Below are positions 1 to 11,945 of a stretch of DNA of 64,000 nucleotides, in pieces. The notes below the pieces were generated by a model. The model had not been told where the DNA came from and made no database searches. It saw only the letters and a list, made by a program, of their open reading frames with translations. The translations under genes and the position numbers were made by a program. Source of the DNA: Ditylenchus dipsaci (Eukaryota; Nematoda; Chromadorea; Rhabditida; Anguinidae); assembly GCA_004194705.1 (NCBI GenBank), contig SADC01001380.1, positions 186,001 through 250,000 of the forward strand, written 5' to 3'. Each line of letters opens with the position of its first letter. Positions within the stretch are counted from its first letter, which is position 1.

Positions 1-720
1 TTTCACTCTCAGTGTGTGTCCAAAGTCGGAGTGAGAGTGAAAGGCAGACGGATAGTGAGAGTGAATGGCAACTTTTTAAAGACTTGAAACTGAAAAAGAC
101 TGGGATTTTTTCTAATTTTAAATTTATTTCTGCACCCCGGATTCGAACCAGCGACCTCCCTTCTAAGTACGTAAGGCTCTGCACCAACCCCTCTCCTTAT
201 TAGGACCGCCCAGAACTCACGTCGGAGTAGCCAATAGGCAGAAATAACTGAGTTTTTGGGGGTTTACTAAGGGGGGGGGGTAAACTTTTTGCGAAAATTC
301 GATTGAGCGGGTCAGAATTCCAGTCCGATCGGCTTAATCGCCCAGAATTCCACACTAATCCACCCTGAACCATTCCAAACAAAAAATCTGGAATTCTGGG
401 CAATTAAGCCGATCGGACTGGAAGTCTGATCCGCTCAATCGAATTTTTGCAAAAAGTTTACCGCCCCTTTTAGTAAACCCCCAAAACCAGTTATTTTTGC
501 CTTTTGGCTACTCTAGATGTGGTTCTGAGCGATTCTATGGAGTGATGTAGAGGTTGCTGGTTTGAATATTCGAAAATTCTACTAATGGGATACACGAAAA
601 TTGAGTGCAAGGGAGAGTGAAAGTGAGAATAAAAATAAGTGTCCGCTAATTGGACACACACTGAAAGTGAGAGTGAGAGGTAAAAATGTGAGTGAGAGTG
701 AAAGGAAAAACCGCTAATTG
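1..720. mobile_element. Foldback repeat, truncated by the window edge
   Basis: Both ends carry GAGAGTGA-type simple repeats and a GTGTGTCC / GGACACAC inverted match. The inner part (about 236-500) is an inverted repeat containing GGGTTTACTAA and AACTTTTTGCGAAAATTCGA, the same core found near 27.3, 45.6, 52.5 and 59.6 kb. No gene is visible. The left border is outside or at the edge of the window, so no target duplication can be assigned. Confidence 0.6.
126..206 (-). repeat. tRNA-derived (SINE-like) unit
   Basis: The minus strand reads TGGTGCAGAG followed about 40 nt later by GGTTCGAATCC, resembling the A and B boxes of a RNA polymerase III tRNA promoter. A related unit (GATGTAGAGGTTGCTGGTTTGAA) lies in opposite orientation near 545-570. 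No cloverleaf was verified, so this is called a tRNA-derived repeat rather than a tRNA gene. Confidence 0.45.
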
Positions 721-1091
721 GACACTAGGCTTAATAGAAAAAATACGATATATTTATAGAAATTCTTATCAAATTCTGAGTCGACCTGCCTTTACAGAAT
801 GGCCTATTAAAGGGCATGCTTGCCTAAGGTAAAATTTGTCCCCGCCAATTCAAAAAAAAATTCCGAATAATTGAACTTCTGTACGTATTTTTCAACTTGG
901 TTTCTAACAAAACTATACCTAAAATAAAATCTAGGCCTTGTTTTGTTAGAAACCAAGCCGAAAAATCGACGCTACTGGCTTATACCCCCCCCCCCCAAAA
1001 GCTACTTTCTTATACCCCCCCCCAAAAATCGGACCTACTGGCTTATACCCCACCCAAAAATCAATTTTTTCAGAGTATCTAAAAATCATTT

Positions 1092-1988
1092 TTAAAGGAG
1101 CATGCTTTCCTGTTGATAAGTCAATTGTTGAAATTTGAATTCCCGGGGACAAATCATACACTATGGTTTTGGCACGAATTGTTTTTTGAATGCAAGCATT
1201 TTTTTATTTCAAATATTCCTTTTGAATACTGTAATTAAGTCAAACCCAGCAATTATGAGCACAGCAAAAAGTATGAGTACTTACTGAACCTGTAACATTT
1301 AGCCGGATCGGATCCCGAGGTTGAGCATGAGTCAGACCTCTTCGGAGCGTCATGGACTTCAAGTTTTGGATTTGCTGAGCCTTTGGCTCGGCCTTCAATC
1401 TGTGGGGAGTGTTACTGTGTGAAATGCGAATGCCGGAGCAAATGAAATACCACTGTTCATACCGAGTCTTATTGAATTTCTCGGTATTTTTTATGGAAGT
1501 TGGTGATGTCGCCAGTGTAACGATTTGTCAATGCTAAGGCGAGAGTTTTAGAGAATTCTGCCCTAATACCAAAATCTCTATCCAAATCTGTGTCCGTTTA
1601 AGTTGATCTTACCCACTAATCAGACCAAAAACAATTCTAAAGTCAAACCAAAGGCTTACTTACTGTCAGACCGAAAAAATTTGGAAGGCCGAGCCAAAGG
1701 CTCAGCAAATCCAAAACTTGAAGTCCATGACGCTCCAAAGAGGTCTGACTCATGCTCAACCTCGGATCCGATCCGGTTAAATGCTACAGGTTCAGTGAGT
1801 ACTCATACTTTTTGCTGTGCTCATAATTGCTGGGTTTGACTTAATTACAGTATTCAAAAGGAATATTTGAAATAAAAAAATGCTTGCATTCAAAAAACAA
1901 TTCGTGCCAAAACCATAGTGTAGGATTTTGTCCCCGGGAATTCAAATTTCAACAATTGACTTATCAACAGGAAAGCATGCTCCTTTAA
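1092..1988. repeat. 0.9 kb near-perfect palindrome
   Basis: The sequence from TTTAAAGGAGCATGC at the left returns as its reverse complement, GCATGCTCCTTTAA, at the right. The arms match through many landmarks, for example TGGGTTTGACTTAATTACAG and GAGTCAGACCTCTT with their complements. The centre is near 1540. ORFs in it are mirror artefacts. It resembles a foldback transposable element; the same GGAGCATGC/GGACCATGC end occurs elsewhere in the window. Confidence 0.8.
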
Positions 1989-2164
1989 GTAATAATTTTG
2001 TCGTAAAAGGCTAGAAAAGCAATTTAAAAGGGATTATGGGCTGTATTGGGAGGGGAAGGGAATAATATAGGGGCCACTTTTTTCAGCTGCTTTACCATGT
2101 TTTTCAACTCGGGCCGTGGCAAAAATAGACTCTATACGCATTTTTTGATCAAGAGTACTTCTCG

Positions 2165-2650
2165 GAATCATGTCTAAGGTAAGTGAGTGCGCGCATCTCT
2201 AACTCTCAAGCCCCCTGCGCCCCTTCGGGGCTTGGGGCTTGGAGTTGAGATGCGCACACCACATACCTTAGACACAAATCACTCGAAAGCGACTCTGGAT
2301 GCATGAAAAAGCATGCATACCAGAGTTATTTATGCGGTAGGCCCCAGTATTCAAAACTATGTTCAACATCTTTGATTTTACGACCGAAAAGGGTTTCCCC
2401 CTCTTCAGGCCTGGGGCTGCGAGCCAGAGGCTCAGCCGTCCAAATTTACACGACAACCATCGAGATCCACCCGGCTGATCGGTCCGATCATTTCGAGTCC
2501 TTATACTTTTACGTGCACCACAAGTGGCTGGGTTTGAAAGTGACTTCAACGCTTAGAGAATTAATACTCTTTGGTACTTATAGGCACTATAGAAGTGGCC
2601 CCTGTTTTGTCCCTTCCCTCCCAATACAGCCTTGAACCCTATTTTAATTG
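2165..2650 (+). repeat. Interspersed repeat with GGCTGAGCC and TGCGGTAGGCCCC motifs
   Basis: A block with GACACAAATCACTCGAAAG, GCATGCATACCAGAG, TGCGGTAGGCCCCAGT and a GTCCCTTCCCTCCCAATACA tail. It recurs near 3.0-3.3, 4.9-5.2, 18.1-18.45 and 36.4-36.6 kb in both orientations. Its left part (2170-2280) is a short hairpin around GCGCATCTC / GAGATGCGC. No coding function is seen. Confidence 0.65.
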
Positions 2651-2740
2651 CTTTTCTGGACCTTTTATGGCGAAATTATTGCTTAAAAATATGTTTTGAC
2701 CACTCCAAAAATCTTGATTTTTGGGGGGGGGGGGGTATAA

Positions 2741-4113
2741 GTCAGTAGCGCCGAAAATCCGCTAATTGGACACGAGGCTTTAATCCACAATACCTATGCT
2801 ATTGATAATTGGGCGCTACTCGGTTTTACACCCCCCCCCCCCCAAAAATCAAGATTTTTAGGAGTGGTCAAAACATATTTTTAAGCAATAATTTTGCCAT
2901 AAAAGGACCAGAAAAGCATTGAAATAGGGTTCAAGGGCTGTATTGGGAGGGGAAGGGACAAAACAGGGGCCACTTCTACAGTGCCTATAAGTACCAAGGA
3001 GTATTAATTATCTAAGCGTTGAAGTCACTTTCAACCCAGCCACTTGTGGTGCACGTAAAAGTATAAGGACTCGAAATGATCGGACTTATCAGCCGGGCGG
3101 ATCCTGATGGTTGTCGTTTAACTTTTGGATGGCTGAGCCTCTGGCTCGTGGCCTCAGGCCGGGAAATGGGGAGATCCTTTTCGGCCGAAAAATCAAAGAT
3201 GTTGAACATAGTTTTTCAACTCGGCCCGTGGCAAAAATAGACTCTATATGCATTTTATGATCAAGTGTACATCTCGGAATCATGTCTAAGGTATGTGGGT
3301 GTGCGCATCTCAGCTCCAAGCCCCTGCGCCCCTCGGTAATGCCCCCTGCGCCCCCTTCGGGGCGCAGGGGCTTTACCGAGTAGCGTCGAAAATTGTTTAT
3401 CAAATTCTGTGTCGAACTAGGTTCATAGATTTTTACAAAAAGGCCTATAAAAAAAATTGTGACCCATAAAAAAGTCCACAGTTCATGAAACACCCTGAAC
3501 ATTTATCGGATCTATACACGTTTAACACTCTCACTGAAAAATTCTGATGTAGTTCAGACAAGCTCAGTACCAGGGTTCATTCCGGTTCGGGATGTTTTTA
3601 CTTTCTCTAAAACTTTTTTTCTTGGAGCTTGAGCGAACCTTAGGATGCATGAGTCAGAAGATTCGCACAATGTTGAAACATTGCGAACCTTGCTGAACTT
3701 CGGAGAAACCTTGAAAGAAAGGTCGGTGTGGGGTAAAAATGCCACTTCCATAGGTCGTACAAGGTTAGTTGGAAACAAGCACGTCGTGATGGGGTTCACA
3801 CAAGGTTGGTAGCAAATTTCTTGTAAGGTTTGATAATTGTAAGAGCCTTGAGATATAAAATTTAGAAGCTTCGTTCAATTTTCAAACCTTGCATAAACAT
3901 TAGCGAACCTTGAACGAACCGCGGTAGATAGGTCAGAGTGTGTTTTTAAGGATTGTTCAACGTTTTCATTGAAAAAGGCTATACGTGACAGGAAAAGCTT
4001 AAAAAAACGATTACACAACAATTTCTCTAAAACATTTTTTTCATCCACAGTCCATTTTAGTGATTTTTGAAAAGCATGCATACTAGAGTTTATTTATGCG
4101 GTAGGCCCCAGTA
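2741..4113 (+). repeat. Direct duplication, copy 1
   Basis: It runs from GTCAGTAGCGCCGAAAATCC to GTAGGCCCCAGTA and recurs almost base for base at 4650-5998. Differences are mostly run lengths and one small expansion in the GC-rich hairpin near 3300-3380. ORFs in both copies are the same meaningless frames. Confidence 0.85.
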
Positions 4114-4649
4114 TTCAAAACTATGTTCAACATCTTCTTGTTAGTGGCCCTTGTGTGATTAGTGGCCCCTTTTATTCCCTTCCCTCCCTATACAGCCCTT
4201 AATCCCTTCAAAATTCAAAAGGCGCGAATTCAAATTTTTCAAATTTTGACTAAAATCCATGATACCCCCCCTGTGGTTTGACAAAAAAATTTTTTTCACT
4301 TTACCGGAAACGACTGGTAATTCGCGCTAAATCGGGGTCGAGAAACACGAATATGCAATCGTTTTTCAAAATTGTCATCAAAAGTGGGTCAGCCGTGGGG
4401 GGGGTCAAGTAAGTCAAGCCCTGTCATATACCCCCCCCCAAAAATCAATTTTTTTCAGAGTATCTAAAAATCATTTTTAAGTAATAATTTTGTCGTAAAA
4501 AGGCTAGAAAAGCAATTTAAAAGGGATTATGGGCTGTATTGGAGGGGAAGGGAATAATATAGGGGCACTTTTTTCAGCTGCTTTACCATGTTTTTCAACT
4601 CGGGCCGTGGCAAAAATAGACTCTATATGCATTTTATGATCAAGTGTAC
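4113..4649. repeat. Spacer between the two duplicate copies
   Basis: It holds the GTCGAGAAACACGAATATG repeat (about 4330-4410), which also occurs near 36.1, 36.7, 49.9 and 56.6-57.0 kb, and poly-C runs before AAAAATCAATTTTTT. No gene is seen. Confidence 0.5.
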
Positions 4650-5998
4650 GTCAGTAGCGCCGAAAATCCGCTAATTGGACACGAGGCTTTAATCCACAAT
4701 ACCTATGCTATTGATAATTGGGCGCTACTCGGTTTTACACCCCCCCCCCCAAAATCAAGATTTTTAGGAGTGGTCAAAACATATTTTTAAGCAATAATTT
4801 TGCCATAAAAGGACCAGAAAAGCAATTGAAATAGGGTTCAAGGGCTGTATTGGGAGGGGAAGGACAAAACAGGGGCCACTTCTACAGTGCCTATAAGTAC
4901 CAAGGAGTATTAATTATCTAAGCGTTGAAGTCACTTTCAAACCCAGCCACTTGTGGTGCACGTAAAAGTATAAGGACTCGAAATGATCGGACTTATCAGC
5001 CGGGCGGATCCTGATGGTTGTCGTTTAACTTTTGGATGGCTGAGCCTCTGGCTCGTGGCCTCAGGCCGGGAAATGGGGGAGATCCTTTTCGGCCGAAAAA
5101 TCAAAGATGTTGAACATAGTTTTTCAACTCGGCCCGTGGCAAAAATAGACTCTATATGCATTTTATGATCAAGTGTACATCTCGGAATCATGTCTAAGGT
5201 ATGTGGGTGTGCGCATCTCAGCTCCAAGCCCCCTGCGCCCCCTTCGGGGGCGCAGGGGGCATTACCGAGTAGCGTCGAAAATTGTTTATCAAATTCTGTG
5301 TCGAACTAGGTTCATAGATTTTTACAAAAAGGCCTATAAAAAAAATTGTGACCCATAAAAAAGTCCACAGTTCATGAAACACCCTGAACATTTATCGGAT
5401 CTATACACGTTTAACACTCTCACTGAAAAATTCTGATGTAGTTCAGACAAGCTCAGTACCAGGGTTCATTCCGGTTCGGGATGTTTTTACTTTCTCTAAA
5501 ACTTTTTTTCTTGGAGCTTGAGCGAACCTTAGGATGCATGAGTCAGAAGATTCGCACAATGTTGAAACATTGCGAACCTTGCTGAACTTCGGAGAAACCT
5601 TGAAAGAAAGGTCGGTGTGGGGTAAAAATGCCACTTCCATAGGTCGTACAAGGTTAGTTGGAAACAAGCACGTCGTGATGGGGTTCACACAAGGTTGGTA
5701 GCAAATTTCTTGTAAGGTTTGATAATTGTAAGAGCCTTGAGATAAAATTTAGAAGCTTCGTTCAATTTTCAAACCTTGCATAAACATTAGCGAACCTTGA
5801 ACGAACCGCGGTAGATAGGTCAGAGTGTGTTTTTAAGGATTGTTCAACGTTTTCATTGAAAAGGCTATACGTGACAGGAAAAGCTTAAAAAACGATTACA
5901 CAACAATTTCTCTAAAACATTTTTTTCATCCACAGTCCATTTTAGTGATTTTTGAAAAGCATGCATACTAGAGTTTATTTATGCGGTAGGCCCCAGTA
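4650..5998 (+). repeat. Direct duplication, copy 2
   Basis: This is the second copy of 2741-4113, in the same orientation and 1349 bp against 1373 bp. High identity means it is recent, or that the assembly duplicated a long-read segment. Confidence 0.85.
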
Positions 5999-6267
5999 GT
6001 CCCAAAACTCGATTTTTTATTGACTTAAACTCAAAAAATAATGCCTTTTCGAGTTCCTGAGGCGATATGGAGTCGATATAGGGTGTTTGGAAACACTTTT
6101 TAAAAAATTCCATTTGGGGGTAGCGGTAGCGCCGAAATTTTTATTATTTTAAGCAATAAAATTCTGTGCGGATTTTTCAACTTGGTTTCTAACGAAACCA
6201 TGAATAAAATTAATTTTGACCTATTATACTACGGTTAAAAGTGATCCACAATTTATATAAGACATAC

Positions 6268-6373
6268 CATAACGAAGTTTGCCATCAGGACGGAATTCAA
6301 ATTCCAGAAATTCATGTCCGAATTTTCCTTTATGGCCAACGTAGTAGCGAACATAAAAATCTTTTGAAGTCAT
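6268..6373 (-). CDS. mago: Mago nashi homolog, first coding exon only (partial)
   Basis: Mago nashi is the small core protein that pairs with Y14 in the exon junction complex in the nucleus. This exon starts at ATG (6373-6371) and encodes [19 protein letters not shown] followed by [16 protein letters not shown], which is almost invariant across eukaryotic Mago. It ends at a clean donor, CGTTATG|GTATGTC, in phase 1, where the family continues with a codon for Ala. The remaining exons should lie below 6268, but I find nothing like them. That side is filled by the duplicated repeats at 2741-5998. A CAG acceptor-like motif sits 2 nt before the ATG. Either the rest is beyond a long repeat-filled intron to the left of the window, or this is a cut-off fragment. 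The exon itself is certain. Confidence 0.9.
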
Positions 6374-6693
6374 TGCTGGAATTCTTAAACCCTTTCTATT
6401 AGTATAAACCAAAAGAAAGCAACAATAAAAAGGTATCAGAGAAAATTAAAATCTCCTTATAAAACTCATTAAGAAAAAGTTCATTTACACATTTTTATGC
6501 ATCACACAAAATACACCAAACAGTATTGAAGATCATATCCAGGCGGTGAACAACGGAAAAACAATACGATTGATTTAGTTAACAGCACAACAATACATCG
6601 ACAACTTCTCATCAGACGCAAAATTGGTACAAATTTTCAATCCAGCCAGCGAAGAAGATGCAATTGGACGGTTACTCCTAAAAAGTTTTGAAA

Positions 6694-9600
6694 TTAAATC
6701 TTCGTGAGGCTAGAAGAAAAAGTTACAGGTGCTGAAGTGTTTTCAACAAAATCCAGTAACTCATCGCTTTTCTGAGCTTCATTCAACCTAGTTTTTTTAA
6801 CTTCTGACGAACTATTCGGGGGTGTTATGCTTGACGCAGGTCGCTTCTGAGGAGGAACTGAACTTTCGTTTCTGAAATCGCCACCCTCCTTTTCTCCATC
6901 ATAGAGCTCGCCCTCATCTTCTACCATTTTATCTGACAGCACGTCTAAATCATATTTTCGGATAGAAAGTGAGTAGAAATCAACCAGAAACATTTTACAA
7001 ACCTGGCATCCTCTCATCTGAATTAGCTTCATCTAGTAAGACGTTCTCATCCACTTCAATTGCATTCTCATCAGCATCTGGAACCCATGTAATAATTTCC
7101 TCAAATCCAGATATCACTTGCTCTTACCATGCATTTGGACGCCCGGTGCATGAGGCATAGAACGCAGAGATTCAAATATCTTCTCCCTGAAAATAGGATA
7201 TATGATTTCGCCGTCAAACTAAAACTCAAACTTGATTTTGTCGAGGTATTCAACCGTGTTTGATTGGTCATGTTTGAAGGAGTGATGTGTAGTTTAAAAT
7301 CCGGACCATAGTACTCAAAGTAGTCATTGTACGGCAGTTCTAGACAAGGAGATTTGTAAAATTAAAGGACCATGATTTTAGAGCGCAGCGGCATGTACAA
7401 AATTTGAATTGGCGGGGACTTCTCTTTCACTCGCACCTTACTCTTTGGAGTCATTTCAAACGACTTCAAAGAGTATAGGGAGAGACGAAGAGAAGTGTCC
7501 CCGCCAATTCAATTTTGCACATGTCCCTGCGTGCAAAAACCATGGTCCTTCAAGAACGAATGAAGGCCGAACCATTAGCGATCTCAGTGTCCAGGGCCAC
7601 GCTTGTTTCGTAACACCAGCATCTCGCAACGTTTCTAAAAATATTAGTTCTTTGCCTGATAGATCATTTTACAAAAATACCGTATTGTGTAGCCACCACC
7701 CCCCAGTAACAGCATAGGCAAATTGAACTTCTTAAGGTACTCTACGCACTTTCCGTGTCCTCAAATATCATTTTTGTGAATATGACTCCGTGAACAAAGT
7801 ATTATGATAAAACAGCTACCTTTAAGAGTCAGATTAAAGCAGCCCAGACGATCGCCGGTTAGTGAGTCAGCTCCACACTGCAAAACAATCGCGTTTGGCT
7901 GGTAGCTGAACACATAAGCTACTGCATAATACATAATTAAAACCTATCACACCTGCCAACCAATTTCTCCATGACTGGGACAAATATACGCTCGTATGTT
8001 TCATCGTCGATGCCATCTCGGAGAGGGAAATTTACAGCATAGTATCGACCTTTGCCAGCACCAACGTCCTTAACTACGCTGTTAAGATGCATTGCATATT
8101 TTAAGTTTTTAAATTAACCTTGAGATCACCAGTCCCCGGAAAGTACTCCCCATATTTGTGAAATGAGCAAGTCATCACCCTATCAGTTGTGTAAAAGGCC
8201 TCCTCAACACCATCACCTACGGTGAATGTGGTTAAAGAAATAAGTGAAGGAGGTAAGTTTATACACAATACCATGGTGAATATCGATATCCACATAGAGG
8301 ACCCTTTGATGATACTTCAGCAGTTCGAGAATAGCAAGAACGACTTAAAAAGCCCACTTATAAATAAACCCATAAAACCAAACACGCACTATCATTGGTG
8401 TAGCAAAAACCTGACGCCTCAGACTTTTTAGCGTGATGAAGACCTCCCATCCAATTTATTGCAATATCTGCCTGCTTCCTATTGATTTTTGTTGCCGCCG
8501 CTTGAAAAAAAGGAATTCAGAAATAAGCAAAAGGACAAGGTTTTCAACTTACCTATGGAGCCTCCCGAAGAAATTTGACAGAATTCGAAGAGCCCATCGA
8601 AGACCGGCTAAATTCACAGAATTAGTAGAAACCACTTATTAATTTTTTTGTCGATCGAAAAAACTTACACAATCGTGTTTTCTTACTCCCTCCTGCCGTT
8701 TTAACTAAATGACCGATTTATAAGACTTCAGCTTATCATTATCTATTTAAACCAACAGGAGGGAATAGAAAAAGACCGGAAAACACAGTGTCCTTTAATA
8801 ACACACTTAAGGCGTTTTTTGACGGGATTACGTCACTCTAAACACCAATATGTGAGCTCCCGATTTCGCGTACACCGGATTTAGTGTACACCTTGGTTTA
8901 GTGTGGGCAAAGCTTTTCCTTGTTGCAAAAAGACTTCTTTTTGCTCCCAAAGGACTTTTTTTGCTGCTAATTTTTTTTGCTGCAAAAGGACTTTTTTTGC
9001 TCCTAAAAGACTTTTTTGCTGCTAATTTTGTCTGCTGCAAAAAGACTTCTTTTTGCTGCAAAAATACTTTTTTTTGCCGCAAAAAGACTCTTCGTGCTGC
9101 AAAAAGACTTTTTTTAGCTGCTAAATTACTTTTTTGCTGCTAAAATACTTTTTTCCTGCAAATGTTGTTTTGCTTCACATGCCTTCTTCGCAGCATTTTT
9201 CACTAGAAATATCAATTATTATACTATTTTTTTACTATTTTGTCTTTTCTTCTTTCGGTTGGCCGGAAAATAAATAACCTATTATCAACCCTCCATATTG
9301 CATCCGGGCAGGGCCGGTCCATTGCGGGATGCAATATAGAGGTTTGACTGTACAGCCTGAAAATTTCGCGACAAAAACCGACTTTTCATATACACTAAAG
9401 TACTCGAGGCACTGTTCTAGGCATGATATAATTATTTATAAGCTCAACCTGAATGATTCCTTTAATTTTAACGTCGACTACCTGGTACTTATTCATTTCA
9501 GGGGCAAAAATTAAATAAAAACTTAAAAAGTTGCGTAAAACAATTACTTAGAAGATGTTTAAACACTCTTCTCAAATTATTATAAATGCGCACATCCATC

Positions 9601-10950
9601 CATCAACCATGGATACCGTATTTTCTCTAATAATGACGCCCTCTCTAATAATGACGCCCTCTCTAATAATGACCCCCCCCCTATTTTTGACTAGGATTTC
9701 AGAGTTAAGGCCATTTTTGATTGACAATTTCGGAATTTTTGAGAGGTTGAAAATAATGACCCCGGGTCATTATTAAAGAAAATACGGTAGATTTCTTCAC
9801 GCCTTTTGTAGAACCAGGGTTGGCAGGGTGTGGCTTTTTTGGCCACAAAATAGGTACACCCCTTTTTGCAGAGTATTCAAAAGTCTCGCATTACTTCGAA
9901 TTTTTCAAATATAACATACTTTTTTCAAGAACACAATAAAAGGCAGTGAAAGTGTCTTGCAACTGGTATTTAGAAATATTAGATGCGCTACTGTAATACT
10001 TGAAAAAGCAGACGATTAAGAGAAAAGAAACGTTTTTAAAAAAAGCTACACCGAGCCCAAAAGAGCCACACCCGCCAACCCTGTGTAGAACATAGCTACG
10101 CTTGGTAGTCCGGAGGATGAAAACAATTTGCATCATCAAGACAACGTCTGAAAACTTGAGTGGTTGACACCCAAGCTGAGGTGGTTCAGTAAATGCGCTC
10201 ACTGTGAGTTCTAGTATGCTTTACTCGTTTTTCCTAGGCAACACCATTATATCAGCTGAATTTTAAGAATAAAACTATTTAAAACTGAAACTTAGATTAG
10301 AAAATACTATAAAGCAGAGAAAGCTGAGAGGAGAATATGAGCAATAAAAGGCAACGGGTGGGCGAACACGAGAGCTTAGCCTGTACAGCAACTCAGTAAC
10401 CACTACAGCGTGAGAGTAAATGTTCTCATTCCTATCATCGAGTACCCAATGATACTCGAGTAATTTTTTCTCTACTCAACTTTCAATTGCATCTTAGAGG
10501 TAAATTCACTTACACAATCCTCGCCAACATTAAAACGCTGCATCTGTTTGCTGTACTCAGAATATTGTCTGGTTTGATACACTAGAAGAAGTGAAAAGTT
10601 AATTTAGTAAGGAAAAATACATACGGAAACGTAAATGCACCTTGAGAAAGGTCATGTAATCGTCGCTGTGATACTTTGTCATTTCTTCTAAGGTGGCCAC
10701 GTGAGGTCGCTGAAAAAGCAACCCTGATAAGTGAATTTAAAGTCAGCTGAATACACTTACGAACACTTCCATTTTGCGATATAGCCCATAGTTCAACAGG
10801 AGGTTGTGCGTCATGCTAAAATTTTAGTAGTTTTTAGTTGTGGGAATTGTATTAGTACCGAATTCTATGCGGTTTCATGGGATGGCCCTGCCCGTAGTAA
10901 TAATTGCCCACGTCTCCATCATAATAGTAAGAGATCTTTTTCTTCGACAT
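6694..10950 (-). CDS. HDAC1: Class I histone deacetylase (HDAC1/HDA-1 type)
   Basis: Zinc-dependent lysine deacetylase of nuclear co-repressor complexes. Sixteen coding exons: 10950-10859, 10815-10761, 10709-10625, 10581-10514, 8607-8553, 8500-8390, 8343-8272, 8216-8119, 8068-7953, 7905-7820, 7759-7681, 7634-7573, 7339-7232, 7186-7128, 7077-7003, 6944-6694; about 490 residues, close to the usual 480. The protein begins [20 protein letters not shown]. Active-site landmarks are present: [39 protein letters not shown] and GGGGYT. The C-terminal tail is acidic, then Ser/Pro-rich, as in animal HDAC1. Introns are 43-55 nt except one of 1.9 kb (repeats) and one of 233 nt (foldback). Exon 13 needs one base added in the AAA at 7259-7261 (family expects Asn-Gln-Asn-Thr) to stay in frame. 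The exon 3 donor could instead be after AAG, but the one used gives a consistent phase. Confidence 0.96.
7363..7552. mobile_element. Small foldback in HDAC1 intron 12
   Basis: Inverted repeat with ends TTAAAGGACCATG and CATGGTCCTT and inner arms AATTGGCGGGGAC / GTCCCCGCCAATT. The GGACCATG...GGCGGGGAC arm recurs at 18.96, 27.75 and, diverged, 29.14-29.38 kb. A clear target duplication is not visible. The overlapping ORF is an artefact. Confidence 0.65.
8895..9172 (+). repeat. Tandem array of GCTGCAAAAAGACTTTTTT units
   Basis: About a dozen imperfect units of roughly 18-22 bp (TGCTGCAAAAAGACTTTTTT and variants) lie in the long HDAC1 intron. It looks like one arm of the tandem-arm foldback class, but no inverted partner was found. 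The ORFs on both strands come from the repeat. Confidence 0.7.
9614..9789. mobile_element. TA-flanked MITE with CCGTATTT ends
   Basis: Terminal inverted repeats TACCGTATTTTCTCTAATAA and its complement, with TA at both borders. The interior (TTTCAGAGTTAAGGCCATTT, ATTGACAATTTC) matches the elements at 48186-48345 and 56152-56311. TA duplication suits the Tc1/mariner group. The first part contains three CTCTAATAATGACGCC repeats. Confidence 0.8.
9815..10083. mobile_element. hAT-type MITE with 8 bp target duplication
   Basis: Ends CAGGGTTGGCAGGGTGTGGC and an imperfect complement ending GCCAACCCTG. It is flanked by TGTAGAAC at 9807-9814 and again at 10084-10091. The CAGGG start with an 8 bp duplication is typical of hAT elements. 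No transposase is present, so it is non-autonomous. It sits in the long HDAC1 intron. Confidence 0.82.
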
Positions 10951-11945
10951 TCCACAGCGCGTCAACAATCTTTAATTGCGCCTGAATTTTAAGAATGTGA
11001 CTTACTAGTGAAGTTAGAGGATCATTAGTTTTTACAGATTTTACAGTAATAGGTCGGTCACAATGAAGTCAAAGACTTTGAGATCCGTAGGTTTTCAAGT
11101 TTTCAGCATGGTTTCGTTCTGTTATGCGATACAGTTTATTTCAAAATTCTTTTTTTTGAGGTAACCAAATAATAAAACTTAGATTGGACTATCGATCACG
11201 ACTTTTGGGTGAGCGCATCATAAGATATTCTCGATCTCCCGGAACTCTTTTTTTTTCATTTAACTATCTCTCATTTGGCTAATTATATGCAAGCTCCCCT
11301 GTTGTCTTGCAACAAAGTGTTAATGAAAATATTGCAAAGAATTTGGGGCCATTATATCATATGATAAAATCATTCAAATTATAAAGACCAGACTTAGCAA
11401 GAAACCCGTTTACATATGAAACATAGACTGAAGACATAACCAAAAGGTGCGATTTCAACCTGCCAAAATCTGTATACCAGTGAACAAAAATGGCAGCCAA
11501 AAACAAAAATAACCGCGCCCTCTCGAGTACATGTTTGGCGTAAAGTATGGCGAGAGTTCAAAAAGCATTTCTTGTCAGCTTTGCAAACAGGGTTGTAGAA
11601 GCATGCTTGTCTTGTGGGGTTGTATGGGTCGGCATACTTTTATATATCTTATCTTGCCGTAAAGGCTGAAGTGGATTAGCCACTTAGATCCCCCTCATTA
11701 CCATCCCGATTTCCGACCGTATTTCCTGTAATTGCCACCCAAGGCGCTTACTGTAAATGCACTCAAAGTTAAAGGTTCATAATTAGATTGGGTAAGGCAA
11801 TTACGGTAAATACGGTAAAACTATTTCACCTCAATGAAATTGTTATAGAAGTACCATCATTCCAAAACAAATTCGGATCGACATTTTTTATTTACAAAAA
11901 TGGGATTTTAACTAAAGCGATGTTTATTTTAGCAACATAAAAATC
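10951..11945. other. Divergent intergenic region between HDAC1 and MFAP1
   Basis: About 1 kb separates the two oppositely transcribed starts and presumably holds both promoters. It contains one degenerate CCGTATTT element (11716-11817) and otherwise unique AT-rich sequence. No TATA box or other promoter element could be assigned with confidence. Confidence 0.5.
11716..11817. mobile_element. Short CCGTATTT MITE between HDAC1 and MFAP1
   Basis: Left end ACCGTATTTCCTGTAATTGCC and right end GGCAATTACGGTAAATACGGTA are inverted. The left TA is not conserved (GA). It is shorter than its relatives and has no shared interior. Confidence 0.6.

Noticed and set aside
3554..5688. Identical 81-residue ORFs at 3554-3799 and 5443-5688
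   Set aside because: They lie in the two copies of the direct duplication and have no recognisable domain; identity reflects the duplication.
7409..7717. 102-residue plus-strand ORF
   Set aside because: It is antisense to HDAC1 exons 11 and 12 and the foldback between exons 12 and 13.
9891..10202. 103-residue minus-strand ORF in the large HDAC1 intron
   Set aside because: It overlaps the hAT-type MITE and its flank, and does not resemble the HDAC residues expected between exons 4 and 5, which are found at 8607-8553.
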